A DNA stretch of 64,000 nucleotides from Acidobacteriota bacterium (GTDB lineage Bacteria; Acidobacteriota; Terriglobia; Acidiferrales; UBA7541), in NCBI GenBank assembly GCA_003224085.1, contig QHYK01000042.1, positions 21,480-85,479 of the forward strand, written 5' to 3'. The position numbers were made by a program, and so were the translations under genes. This document shows positions 1 through 6,703 of this stretch, piece after piece. The notes beneath the pieces are model-generated. The model worked only from the letters and a program-made list of their open reading frames with translations. It ran no database searches and was not told the DNA's origin. Every line of letters starts with the position of its first letter. Position 1 is the stretch's first letter.

Positions 1-999
1 CGGGCCGTGGTAAGGGGACAACGACGTGCCCTTGGTGCCGAAAAAGCGCTCCGAAACGTCCCACCAGCCTTTGGCGAATTGCGTGGAACTGAAAGTGATG
101 TCGACGCCGTCCGGATAGTGAAAGACTACGTTGTAATTACCATAGCAGTCGCCGTCGTTGGCCGGTCGCCCGAGGCGGCTGCCCGTAGCGGAAGCTTTTA
201 GCGGATGCGCCTGAAGAACCCAGTTGCAGATGTCGATGACGTGGATGTTCTGTTCGACAATGATGTCGCCGGAAAGCGCGCGATCGTGCACCCAGTTGCG
301 GAGGCGGCGCTCGGCGGGCGAGGCGCTGGGCCAAGCGGGACGATCAATGTACCCGGTGAGGTAGTAGGCTTCGCCGCAGGCGATTTTGCCGAGGGCGCCG
401 CCGTGAATCCGCCGGACCATTTCGACGAACGGAGGACAATCCCGGATTTGGAAGCCAACATCGAGACTGAGCTTGCCTTCAGCGCGCTTGCCGATTTCGA
501 TGACCTTTTTCGCGCCGGGCACGTCCACGCCGACGGGCTTTTCGAGATAGACGTGCTTGCCGGCGGCGACCACGGCCTCCACGTGCTGCGGATGGAAGTA
601 AGGCGGCGTGGCGATGACGATCGCATCAACTTCCTTCGAAGCGGCCATTTCGTGGAAAGCGTTCGGGCCGACGAAGAGTTGCGAAGGGTCCATGGCGCTG
701 AAGCCTTTGGCTTGCTGGAGCTTGTCGAAATTGGCGTGAGCCGCATCGAGCTGGTCTTGAAACAGATCGGCGAGCGCGACGACTCGTGCGCCGCCGGTGT
801 CCACCAGATTCGAGGCATCTTCGGTGCCGCGCCCGCCGCAGCCCAGCAGTCCAACGCGTACGGCGGAATTGGCGGCGGTGCCACGCACGAGTTCGGGCTT
901 GATGAACATCAGGCCGGTCGTGGCCGCGGCGGCGCCGATGAATTTGCGGCGGTTGAGTTGGTCGGCGGAGTTAGCCGCTTGTTTTGTTTCGTCTGACAT
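1..999 (-). CDS. Gfo/Idh/MocA-type NAD(P)-dependent oxidoreductase, exported (3' end beyond window)
   Basis: The protein runs 333 codons from ATG at 999 and is still open at base 1, so the C-terminus is missing. It starts with a twin-arginine signal (NRRKFIGAAAATTG, Arg17-Arg18), followed by a Rossmann motif VGLLGCGGRG near residues 49-58 and the family signature EKPVG at 153-157. Members of this family oxidise or reduce sugars and inositols with NAD(P). The Tat signal suggests folding with cofactor before export to the periplasm. It is followed on the same strand by a TIM-barrel isomerase and a DUF1080 gene, a combination common in sugar-degradation loci. The substrate cannot be told from sequence. 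Confidence 0.9.
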   Translation of the reverse strand, partial: MSDETKQAANSADQLNRRKFIGAAAATTGLMFIKPELVRGTAANSAVRVGLLGCGGRGTEDASNLVDTGGARVVALADLFQDQLDAAHANFDKLQQAKGFSAMDPSQLFVGPNAFHEMAASKEVDAIVIATPPYFHPQHVEAVVAAGKHVYLEKPVGVDVPGAKKVIEIGKRAEGKLSLDVGFQIRDCPPFVEMVRRIHGGALGKIACGEAYYLTGYIDRPAWPSASPAERRLRNWVHDRALSGDIIVEQNIHVIDICNWVLQAHPLKASATGSRLGRPANDGDCYGNYNVVFHYPDGVDITFSSTQFAKGWWDVSERFFGTKGTSLSPYHGP

Positions 1000-1127
1000 G
1001 GTGTTCCCCCAAGGCTTGCATCCATACGTTTCCTAAAGAATGCTACTAGGATTTCGGCTGAAGGGGGTAGCGGAGAGAGGGCGCACTTCCGCTTCGCTCT
1101 AGATGCGCTTCGAGGCAGACCCAGGGA

Positions 1128-1153
1128 CGCGCTAAAGCGCGCCCCTACAAAAA
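1128..1153 (+). repeat. REP-like interspersed repeat, family A copy 1
   Basis: A perfect 6-bp stem (CGCGCT, 1128-1133; AGCGCG, 1136-1141) is followed by CCCCTACAAAAAC. The layout of GC-rich hairpin plus a CTACAA-A tail recurs at 4406-4433 and 5200-5229. It lies between two minus-strand genes. Confidence 0.5.
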
Positions 1154-1191
1154 CGAGGCGCGTGGATTTCGCCGGTGAAATAAACAAGACG

Positions 1192-2175
1192 CTAACCGAT
1201 GAGCGATTCCAAATACGTTTTCGCGGCACGCACATCTTCCAGTTGGCGTGGACCGGAAATTTCGCGCTCGATGGTCACGGCACCGCCATATTTCAATTCT
1301 TTGAGGCGGGCGATGATGCGCGGAAAATCCACTTTGCCCCTCCCGATGGAGACTTCTTCGCCGAGCTGGCGAGGATTCGTAGGCCACACACCGTCTTTCG
1401 CGTGAATCCCCTGGATGTAGGGCGCGAGAGTTTCGACGGCGTCGACGGGATTGGCTTTGCCGTAAAGAATGAGATTCGCGAGATCGAAATTGACGCCTTG
1501 ATTGTCGAAGCCCACGTCGCGAATCGCGCGGACCAGCGTGATGGGCGTTTCCTGGCCGGTCTCGTAACGAAAATTCTGGCCGTTGCGCTGACAGTATGCG
1601 ACGACTTCGCGCATCGCCGCGACCGTTTCTTTGTACAGCGGATCATTGGGATTTTCGGGGATGAATCCGCAGTGCGTTTGCACGGCGGTGATGCCACACT
1701 GCTTGGCGAAATCGGAAGCTTTTTTGAGATGCGCGATGCGTGCCGCGCGCGTTTCACGCGGAACCAGGCCAATCGTCAGCGGTCCCTCGTAAAAGTCCCA
1801 GACTTCCTTCCCTGGCCCTCCGACGACCAACGCCGTCGCTTCAATCTGGTGCTTCTCGAGCGCTTGACGCAGCCGGCCGACAAGATCCATTTCAAAATCG
1901 TCCACAAATACCTGGCTCGTCGGTAAGCCAAGCCCGCGGACCTTAGCCATTGCCGCATCAGGATCCTTCCCGATCCCGATGATTAGGCCAAGTCGCAGCG
2001 GCTTCTTCCCCTCGTTGGAGGTAACGGCCGGGGCCATCTGTTGCGGCGGGAAGGCAGGGACTTTTTCCGCGAGAGCCGCGTGCGCGGTCCGTGGCGATAA
2101 AGTAGCGGCTTTCAGACCAACCGCCAACGCCCCCGCTGAAGTCTGAAGAAAAGCTCGTCGGTTGTGTTTTTGCAC
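1192..2175 (-). CDS. Exported sugar phosphate isomerase/epimerase (xylose isomerase-like TIM barrel)
   Basis: This is a 327-residue protein of the AP endonuclease 2/xylose isomerase-like TIM-barrel family. It opens with a Tat-type signal (QKHNRRAFLQTSAGALAVG). Likely metal-site stretches are VNFDLANL, HAKDGV and, near the C-terminus, TIEREISG. I chose GTG at 2175 because AGGAG sits 8 bases upstream; an in-frame GTG 10 codons earlier lacks a ribosome site. It is co-directional with the oxidoreductase (1-999) and the broken DUF1080 gene (2215-2844). This fits an exported sugar-modifying set, though the exact substrate is unknown. Confidence 0.85.
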   Translation of the reverse strand: MQKHNRRAFLQTSAGALAVGLKAATLSPRTAHAALAEKVPAFPPQQMAPAVTSNEGKKPLRLGLIIGIGKDPDAAMAKVRGLGLPTSQVFVDDFEMDLVGRLRQALEKHQIEATALVVGGPGKEVWDFYEGPLTIGLVPRETRAARIAHLKKASDFAKQCGITAVQTHCGFIPENPNDPLYKETVAAMREVVAYCQRNGQNFRYETGQETPITLVRAIRDVGFDNQGVNFDLANLILYGKANPVDAVETLAPYIQGIHAKDGVWPTNPRQLGEEVSIGRGKVDFPRIIARLKELKYGGAVTIEREISGPRQLEDVRAAKTYLESLIG

Positions 2176-2214
2176 GATCACTACTCCTAAGAAAAGTCTG
2201 GGCACTCACCCTGA

Positions 2215-2844
2215 CTATTTACGCCCGGGATTCTCTTCGTTCCCGCGGATGAAAATATCCTTCCAGCGCGTTTTAACGCCGCCGCCCGTGTGGATCTGCA
2301 GGCCAATCACACCATCCGTGAATTTGGGCGGTAGGTCGGCAATCTTCACGCCGTTGAGGCGAGTGACCACTTGATTTCCCTGCACAGAGACTTCTCCCCT
2401 CGCCGGGCTTCAGCGCTTTTTCTCCATCTGCCGTTGGCATCATTACCCACCACCGGCCGCCACTCTCGTAGAGCCCCCCCCGGTGTCCTTGCCGGGATGG
2501 GGATCGACTTCCACTTGCATGGCTTGGATGTCCGGGCCGGTCTGCGGATTCATGCCAGTAATTTTTGAGTGGAAAAATAGGCCGCTGTTGCCCGCCGCCT
2601 CGCCCTTGAATTTCAGACGAAGGTCGAAGTCGCGATAGGTTTTCTCCGTGGTGAGGTAGCCGTACTTTCCGGCCGTGCTTTCGCAAAGAATCGTGCCGTT
2701 CTCAGCAACCAAGCGCTCTTCGCCGTTGATTTTCCAGCCTGTCAAATCTTTTCCGTTGAAAAGAGAAACCCATCCGTTTTCCCGATGCGCCTGGGCCAAT
2801 GCAGCGACCGCGAAAAGGAGAGCGGCCCGAACCGAAGCACTCAT
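2215..2844 (-). pseudogene. DUF1080 (3-keto-disaccharide hydrolase-like) secreted protein, two compensating frameshifts
   Basis: Three reading frames together give a complete DUF1080 protein. The first frame has a signal peptide (MSASVRAALLFAVAALAQA) and the core WVSLFNGKDLTGWKING. It shifts at a run of eight C on the plus strand (2474-2481), where nine would keep frame into GLYESGGRWWVMMPTADGEK. A second net loss of two bases near 2391-2402 returns to the original frame for VVTRLNGVKIADLPPKF and the ending at TAG 2215-2217. The two shifts sum to minus three. DUF1080 proteins include 3-keto-glycoside hydrolases. Because almost all family residues survive, sequencing or assembly error is as likely as true decay. 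Confidence 0.8.
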
Positions 2845-3103
2845 TCGCTTGCCTGCACTGCTCCGCTTGTTCACCCACAAGCCTTGAGTCCCGCCGAGGT
2901 CCATTTGTCGGCGGCAGGCGGGAATGTCACCGCGTCTCATTAGGAGGGAACTTTATCACATGCGGGGCGTGCCAGATTCGCCAGCAAAGAAGTGGGTGGC
3001 GAGGAGCAAGGACGTTGCCAGGGTCGCGCCGAACAAAAAGCGCTTTGCTCCACCCCTCGTGCTACGGCGAGTTCCAGCAGGAAGGCAGGCCGGGAGTAGA
3101 AGT

Positions 3104-4294
3104 TCAGAAACGCTCGACGGCGAGGGCGACGGCGTTTCCGCCGCCGAGGCAGAGGGCAGCGACGCCGCGCTTGAGGTTGCGGCGCTGCAATTCGTGGAGC
3201 AGCGTGACGAGGATGCGCGCGCCGCTTGCGCCGATGGGATGGCCGAGCGCGACCGCGCCGCCATTCACGTTAACTTTTTCGGGATTCAATTTGAGCTGGC
3301 GCGTAACGGCAATCGCGGCGACAGCGAAAGCTTCGTTCAATTCGAAAAGATCGACATCTTTGTCGCGGTCCCAACCCGTTTTGGCGAGCAGCTTTTCGAC
3401 GGCATCCACCGGTGCCATCATCACCCATTTGGGCTCGATGCCGCTGACCGCTTGCGCAACGATTCGCGCGATGGGCTGTTTGCCCAGGCGCGAGGCGTTG
3501 CGTTCGCTCGTTACGGTCAACGCGGCCGCGCCGTCGTTGGTGCCAGGAGCATTGCCAGCGGTGACGGTCCCGTCTTTTTTAAACGCAGGCTTTAGTTTCG
3601 CGAGGGCTTCGATCGTGGTATCTTCGCGCGGCGATTCGTCGTATTTGATTACGAGCGGATCGCCTTTTTTCTGCGGAACTTCGATGGGAAGAATCTGCGC
3701 TTCGAAGAAGCAGGACTTGCGGGCGCGCACGGCTTTCTGGTGGCTTTCCACGGCGAAGCGGTCCTGCTCTTCTCGGGTAATGCCGTATTTTTCGGCGACC
3801 AGTTCGCCGGTCATGCCCATGTGAAAATCTTCGTAAGCGTCCCAAAGGCCGTCGTGGACCATCGAGTCCACCAGCTTGCCGTCGCCTAGCCGATAGCCAG
3901 TACGCGCTTGCGGCAAAAGATACGGGCAGTTGGACATCGATTCCATACCGCCGGCGACAACGATTTCCGATTCGCCGAGCTGAACCGCTTGCGCCGCAAG
4001 CGCCACCGCTTTGAGGCCCGAGCCGCAAACTTTGTTGATGGTCATGGCGGCAACGCGCGGCTGGCAGCCTCCCTTGAGCGCGGCCTGGCGCGCGGGATTC
4101 TGGCCGAGTCCTGCCTGCACAACATTGCCCAAGATGGCTTCGTCCACTTGTTTGGCTTCAAGACCCGCGCGGTGAATGGCTTCAGCCACAACCTTTGCGC
4201 CAAGTTCGGGAGCGGAGAATCCGGCGAGGCCGCCCTGGAATTTTCCGATGGGCGTGCGGACGGCGGAGAGAATGACGGGAGTTTCGGTGTTCAT
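3104..4294 (-). CDS. Thiolase (acetyl-CoA C-acetyltransferase)
   Basis: The 396-residue protein has the full thiolase layout. The nucleophilic Cys90 lies in [32 protein letters not shown] follows, the base His is in [11 protein letters not shown], and the second Cys is in [15 protein letters not shown]. The ATG at 4294 gives [19 protein letters not shown], the usual thiolase N-terminus; an upstream extension to 4387 shows no family similarity. Thiolases condense or cleave acetoacetyl-CoA and longer beta-ketoacyl-CoA in the cytoplasm. No beta-oxidation genes adjoin it, so whether it is biosynthetic or degradative is open. Confidence 0.95.
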   Translation of the reverse strand: MNTETPVILSAVRTPIGKFQGGLAGFSAPELGAKVVAEAIHRAGLEAKQVDEAILGNVVQAGLGQNPARQAALKGGCQPRVAAMTINKVCGSGLKAVALAAQAVQLGESEIVVAGGMESMSNCPYLLPQARTGYRLGDGKLVDSMVHDGLWDAYEDFHMGMTGELVAEKYGITREEQDRFAVESHQKAVRARKSCFFEAQILPIEVPQKKGDPLVIKYDESPREDTTIEALAKLKPAFKKDGTVTAGNAPGTNDGAAALTVTSERNASRLGKQPIARIVAQAVSGIEPKWVMMAPVDAVEKLLAKTGWDRDKDVDLFELNEAFAVAAIAVTRQLKLNPEKVNVNGGAVALGHPIGASGARILVTLLHELQRRNLKRGVAALCLGGGNAVALAVERF

Positions 4295-4405
4295 GACGGG
4301 CCTCCGACGGTCTGCCTGCAGAGGAGCGGCAAGGCAGTAGTATAGCGCGAAGCGGAGAAAGCTGCCGAACCGGCGCGTGCAGGGCAAGCTGAGGTAGAAA
4401 AGGCC

Positions 4406-4433
4406 GCGGGGCTAACGTCCCGCGCTACAAAAG
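4406..4433 (+). repeat. REP-like interspersed repeat, family A copy 2
   Basis: Stem GCGGG (4406-4410) pairs with CCCGC (4419-4423) across an 8-base loop and is followed by GCTACAAAAG. It matches the hairpin plus CTACAA layout of copies 1 and 3 and lies on one side of the tnpB remnant. Confidence 0.5.
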
Positions 4434-4492
4434 GCACGCGGCCCGCCCGTCGGTGCTAAACAAAAAAACGCAGAGCCAGGTGGTGACATGCA

Positions 4493-4512
4493 CCGCCTCG
4501 TGAACGAGGCGG
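4493..4512 (-). other. Right-end hairpin beside tnpB (candidate IS605 RE / omega-RNA stem)
   Basis: CCGCCTCG (4493-4500), TGAA loop (4501-4504) and CGAGGCGG (4505-4512) form a perfect 8-bp stem-loop. It starts only four bases past the tnpB stop codon. IS200/IS605 right ends carry such hairpins, and the guide RNA of TnpB is made from that end. Assignment to this role is inference from position. Confidence 0.5.
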
Positions 4513-4516
4513 CTTC

Positions 4517-5176
4517 TCAAGACACGCATACCCTTACATCAGGTTCCGTTACGTCTTGAAGGCTCAGTCCGAGCCTGAGTATTTCCACGGCGCTAACGTG
4601 GTCTCGTTTGCCGATCAGACCGCATGCAGTGCAAACGTGCTCTCGGTCTGAGAGTTTCTTTGGCACTCGTGCTCCACACGGGCAACGTTGAGATGTTCCT
4701 CTCGGGTCTACCTTTACTAGCTGGCGACCAGCCTCTTCCGCTTTGTACGCCAACTTTGCTATGAACGACGCCCACGAGGCATCATGAACTGCTTTCGACA
4801 GCATTCCCCGGGAAAGACCTTGGATGTTCAGGTCTTCCACGAAAATCTTTCCAAATTGCTGGACCGGCATGCGCGCCAGTTTGTGGTGATGGTCATTACG
4901 CTGGTTGAAGATGTGCTGGTGGATCTTATGCAAGGGCACAACTGCCTTGCGACCGCGTTTTGAGCCTTTCTTGCGACGTGCTACACGACGTTGGGCACGA
5001 CGAAGTTTCTTCTGCGCTTGGCGATACAGCCTCGGGTTTTCAATCTCGGCGTCGTCTGACAGCGTTGCGAAAGAAGACAAACCAAGGTCGATGCCCACGC
5101 TGCTTTTGTCTCGGGCAGTGGCTGCACAGAAGTTTCGACGGAGAAGCCTAAAGTCGGCAGTCCGACGGGCGGTCAC
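4517..5176 (-). pseudogene. tnpB: 5'-truncated TnpB (IS200/IS605 family OrfB)
   Basis: The 219 residues cover only the RuvC and zinc-finger half of TnpB, which is normally around 370-400 residues. The RuvC Asp is in GIDLGLSSFATL (near residue 30), the Glu in KIFVEDLNIQGLSRG, and the last Asp in GKRDHVSAVEIL. The N-terminal wedge and helical parts are absent, and a TAA precedes the only start (GTG at 5176). The first zinc pair reads CPC instead of CxxC; the second is CTAC. No tnpA is nearby. It is probably inactive on its own, although all three RuvC acids remain. Confidence 0.85.
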
Positions 5177-5199
5177 TTATCGGCACCCGGTGACAACCT

Positions 5200-5229
5200 G
5201 GGGCGCAGCGTGCCGCGCCCCTACAAGAA
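5200..5229 (+). repeat. REP-like interspersed repeat, family A copy 3
   Basis: GGGGCGC (5200-5206) pairs with GCGCCCC (5215-5221) and is followed by TACAAGAAA. It has the same orientation as copies 1 and 2 and lies just upstream of the truncated tnpB. Confidence 0.5.
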
Positions 5230-5230
5230 A

Positions 5231-5252
5231 AGCACAGACCGAAATCTGTGCT
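5231..5252 (-). terminator. Rho-independent terminator of the DinB-family gene
   Basis: AGCACAGA (5231-5238) and TCTGTGCT (5245-5252) form an 8-bp stem with a 6-base loop. Read on the minus strand it is followed by TTTTCTTG. It starts six bases beyond the stop of the gene at 5258-5785. Confidence 0.7.
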
Positions 5253-5257
5253 GCCGG

Positions 5258-5785
5258 CTAATTTGCGGCGGCGGCGTTGGGTTGCGTTTCGTCTGCGCTG
5301 GGACCGTACAGGCCCGGCACCGCGACGTTCATCAGGCGCAGATACACGGTGAGCTGCGCGCGATGATGGATGTGATGATTCAGCACCATGCCGCGAATGC
5401 AGGCGATACGAGGCATGGTGAAAATTTCCTGGCCTCCGGCGAGCAGCTTCCAATTCTTCATCATTTCGGCGTCGCTGACGCCGGCCAGCGCGGCGCGCGC
5501 CAAGGCAACGTTTTTGTCGAACGCGGCGAGCAGCTCTTTGCGGTTGTCGATTTTCGGCGGCCGCCAGCTCGGGCCATTCACTGGGGCGTAGTCGAGTTCT
5601 TCGGTCCGGATCGTGACCGGCAGCCATTCCACCATGGTCGCAACGTGGCCCGCGAGCCAGCCGAGCGTGCCGGATTTTTCGTGCGGTTTCCAATTCCACT
5701 TTTCGTCGGGGCAGCGCTCCAGCACCTTTCGCGTGTTTTGCATTTCCTGATCAAATTCCGAGAGCAACGATTGTCCAATGGTCAT
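5258..5785 (-). CDS. DinB-family (DNA-damage-inducible fold) protein
   Basis: This is a 175-residue four-helix DinB/YfiT-like protein, a different family from DNA polymerase IV. Likely metal-binding histidines are in GWLAGHVATMVEW (near residue 47) and in LNHHIHHRAQLTVYL (near 137-142), the usual spacing for the fold. Members are metal-dependent transferases, many acting on thiols, but the substrate is usually unknown. It is divergent from a second DinB-fold gene at 6072. A clean terminator hairpin follows at 5231-5252. Confidence 0.85.
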   Translation of the reverse strand: MTIGQSLLSEFDQEMQNTRKVLERCPDEKWNWKPHEKSGTLGWLAGHVATMVEWLPVTIRTEELDYAPVNGPSWRPPKIDNRKELLAAFDKNVALARAALAGVSDAEMMKNWKLLAGGQEIFTMPRIACIRGMVLNHHIHHRAQLTVYLRLMNVAVPGLYGPSADETQPNAAAAN

Positions 5786-6022
5786 ATCGACATTCCTCCT
5801 AGCCTTCTATACAACAGAAATGTGAATTCCTTTTTGCTGCTAGCTCACAAGACGGTTGCGCCGAGAGGCCATCTTAGGCGAACAAAAAGCGAATTGTCAA
5901 GGGTTCTTAGGAACACTTACGAACACTCGCCGAGTCCGTCACCGGAGTGTCTAAGGCTGTTCCCCTGGTTGCACGGATCAGACGGATGGCTAGCAGGAAA
6001 GTCGAGTCTTCTGAAAGGTGAA

Positions 6023-6036
6023 CCCATTCGAATGGG
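6023..6036. promoter_or_regulatory. 14-bp perfect palindrome upstream of the DUF1572 gene
   Basis: CCCATTCGAATGGG is a perfect palindrome two bases upstream of a TTGACA box (6038-6043). The position suits an operator. No regulator is known for it. Confidence 0.35.
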
Positions 6037-6037
6037 G

Positions 6038-6065
6038 TTGACAGCGCGGCGGCAAGGAACACAAT
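6038..6065 (+). promoter_or_regulatory. Candidate sigma-70 promoter, possibly leaderless
   Basis: TTGACA (6038-6043), a 16-base spacer and CACAAT (6060-6065) precede the ATG at 6072. A start of transcription about seven bases after the -10 would fall on the start codon, giving a leaderless message, consistent with the absence of a Shine-Dalgarno sequence there. Confidence 0.4.
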
Positions 6066-6071
6066 GGCGCT

Positions 6072-6629
6072 ATGCCACACCAATTTACGACTTCTTACGT
6101 GAAAGATTCCATCGATCTTTTTCGCTATTACAAAAAACTCGGCGAGCGGGCCATGGCGCAGTGCCCCGATGAGGGACTGTTTGCGACGTTGGACGCGGAA
6201 TCCAATTCCATTGCCATCATCGTGAAGCACCTGGCTGGAAACATGCGCTCTCGGTGGATGGATTTCCTGACTACAGACGGAGAGAAGCCTGACCGCAACC
6301 GCGACACGGAATTTGAAGACCCGCCGAAGACGCGGGCCGCCCTGATGGAATTGTGGGAGCGCGGGTGGAAATACGTTTTCGATGCGCTGGAGCCGCTGGG
6401 GGAGGCGGACTTGACGCGCACGGTGACGATTCGAACCGAACCGCACTCCGTAATGCAGGCCATTAACCGGCAGATGGCGCACTACGCCCATCATGTGGGA
6501 CAAATCGTAATCTTGGCCAAGCACTTGACGGCAAAAGCTACCGGAAAGTGGGATTCCCTGAGCGTGCCGCGCGGCAAATCGGCAGCCTTCACCGCCGATC
6601 TCGCCGCGGGACGCAAGTCCCAGCGCTGA
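6072..6629 (+). CDS. DUF1572 (DinB-fold) family protein
   Basis: The 185-residue protein matches DUF1572, a branch of the DinB-like four-helix superfamily. Candidate metal histidines are in IVKHLAGNMRSRW (near residue 53) and QMAHYAHHVGQIVILAKHL (near 137-141). It is divergent from the other DinB-fold gene at 5258-5785, across a 286-base gap that carries a palindrome and a promoter-like sequence. The function of the family is not established; a thiol- or metal-dependent transferase is possible. Confidence 0.8.
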   Translation: MPHQFTTSYVKDSIDLFRYYKKLGERAMAQCPDEGLFATLDAESNSIAIIVKHLAGNMRSRWMDFLTTDGEKPDRNRDTEFEDPPKTRAALMELWERGWKYVFDALEPLGEADLTRTVTIRTEPHSVMQAINRQMAHYAHHVGQIVILAKHLTAKATGKWDSLSVPRGKSAAFTADLAAGRKSQR

Positions 6630-6703
6630 ATGCTCGACAGTGAGACGATATCCACAGGCTCAGTTTCCTCCGCGCCTGAAATTCAGCTACTATTTTTTGA
6701 TCC

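Noticed and set aside
205..996. A 263-codon plus-strand open frame at the window start
   Set aside because: It lies opposite the Tat-exported oxidoreductase, whose signature motifs are clear on the minus strand.
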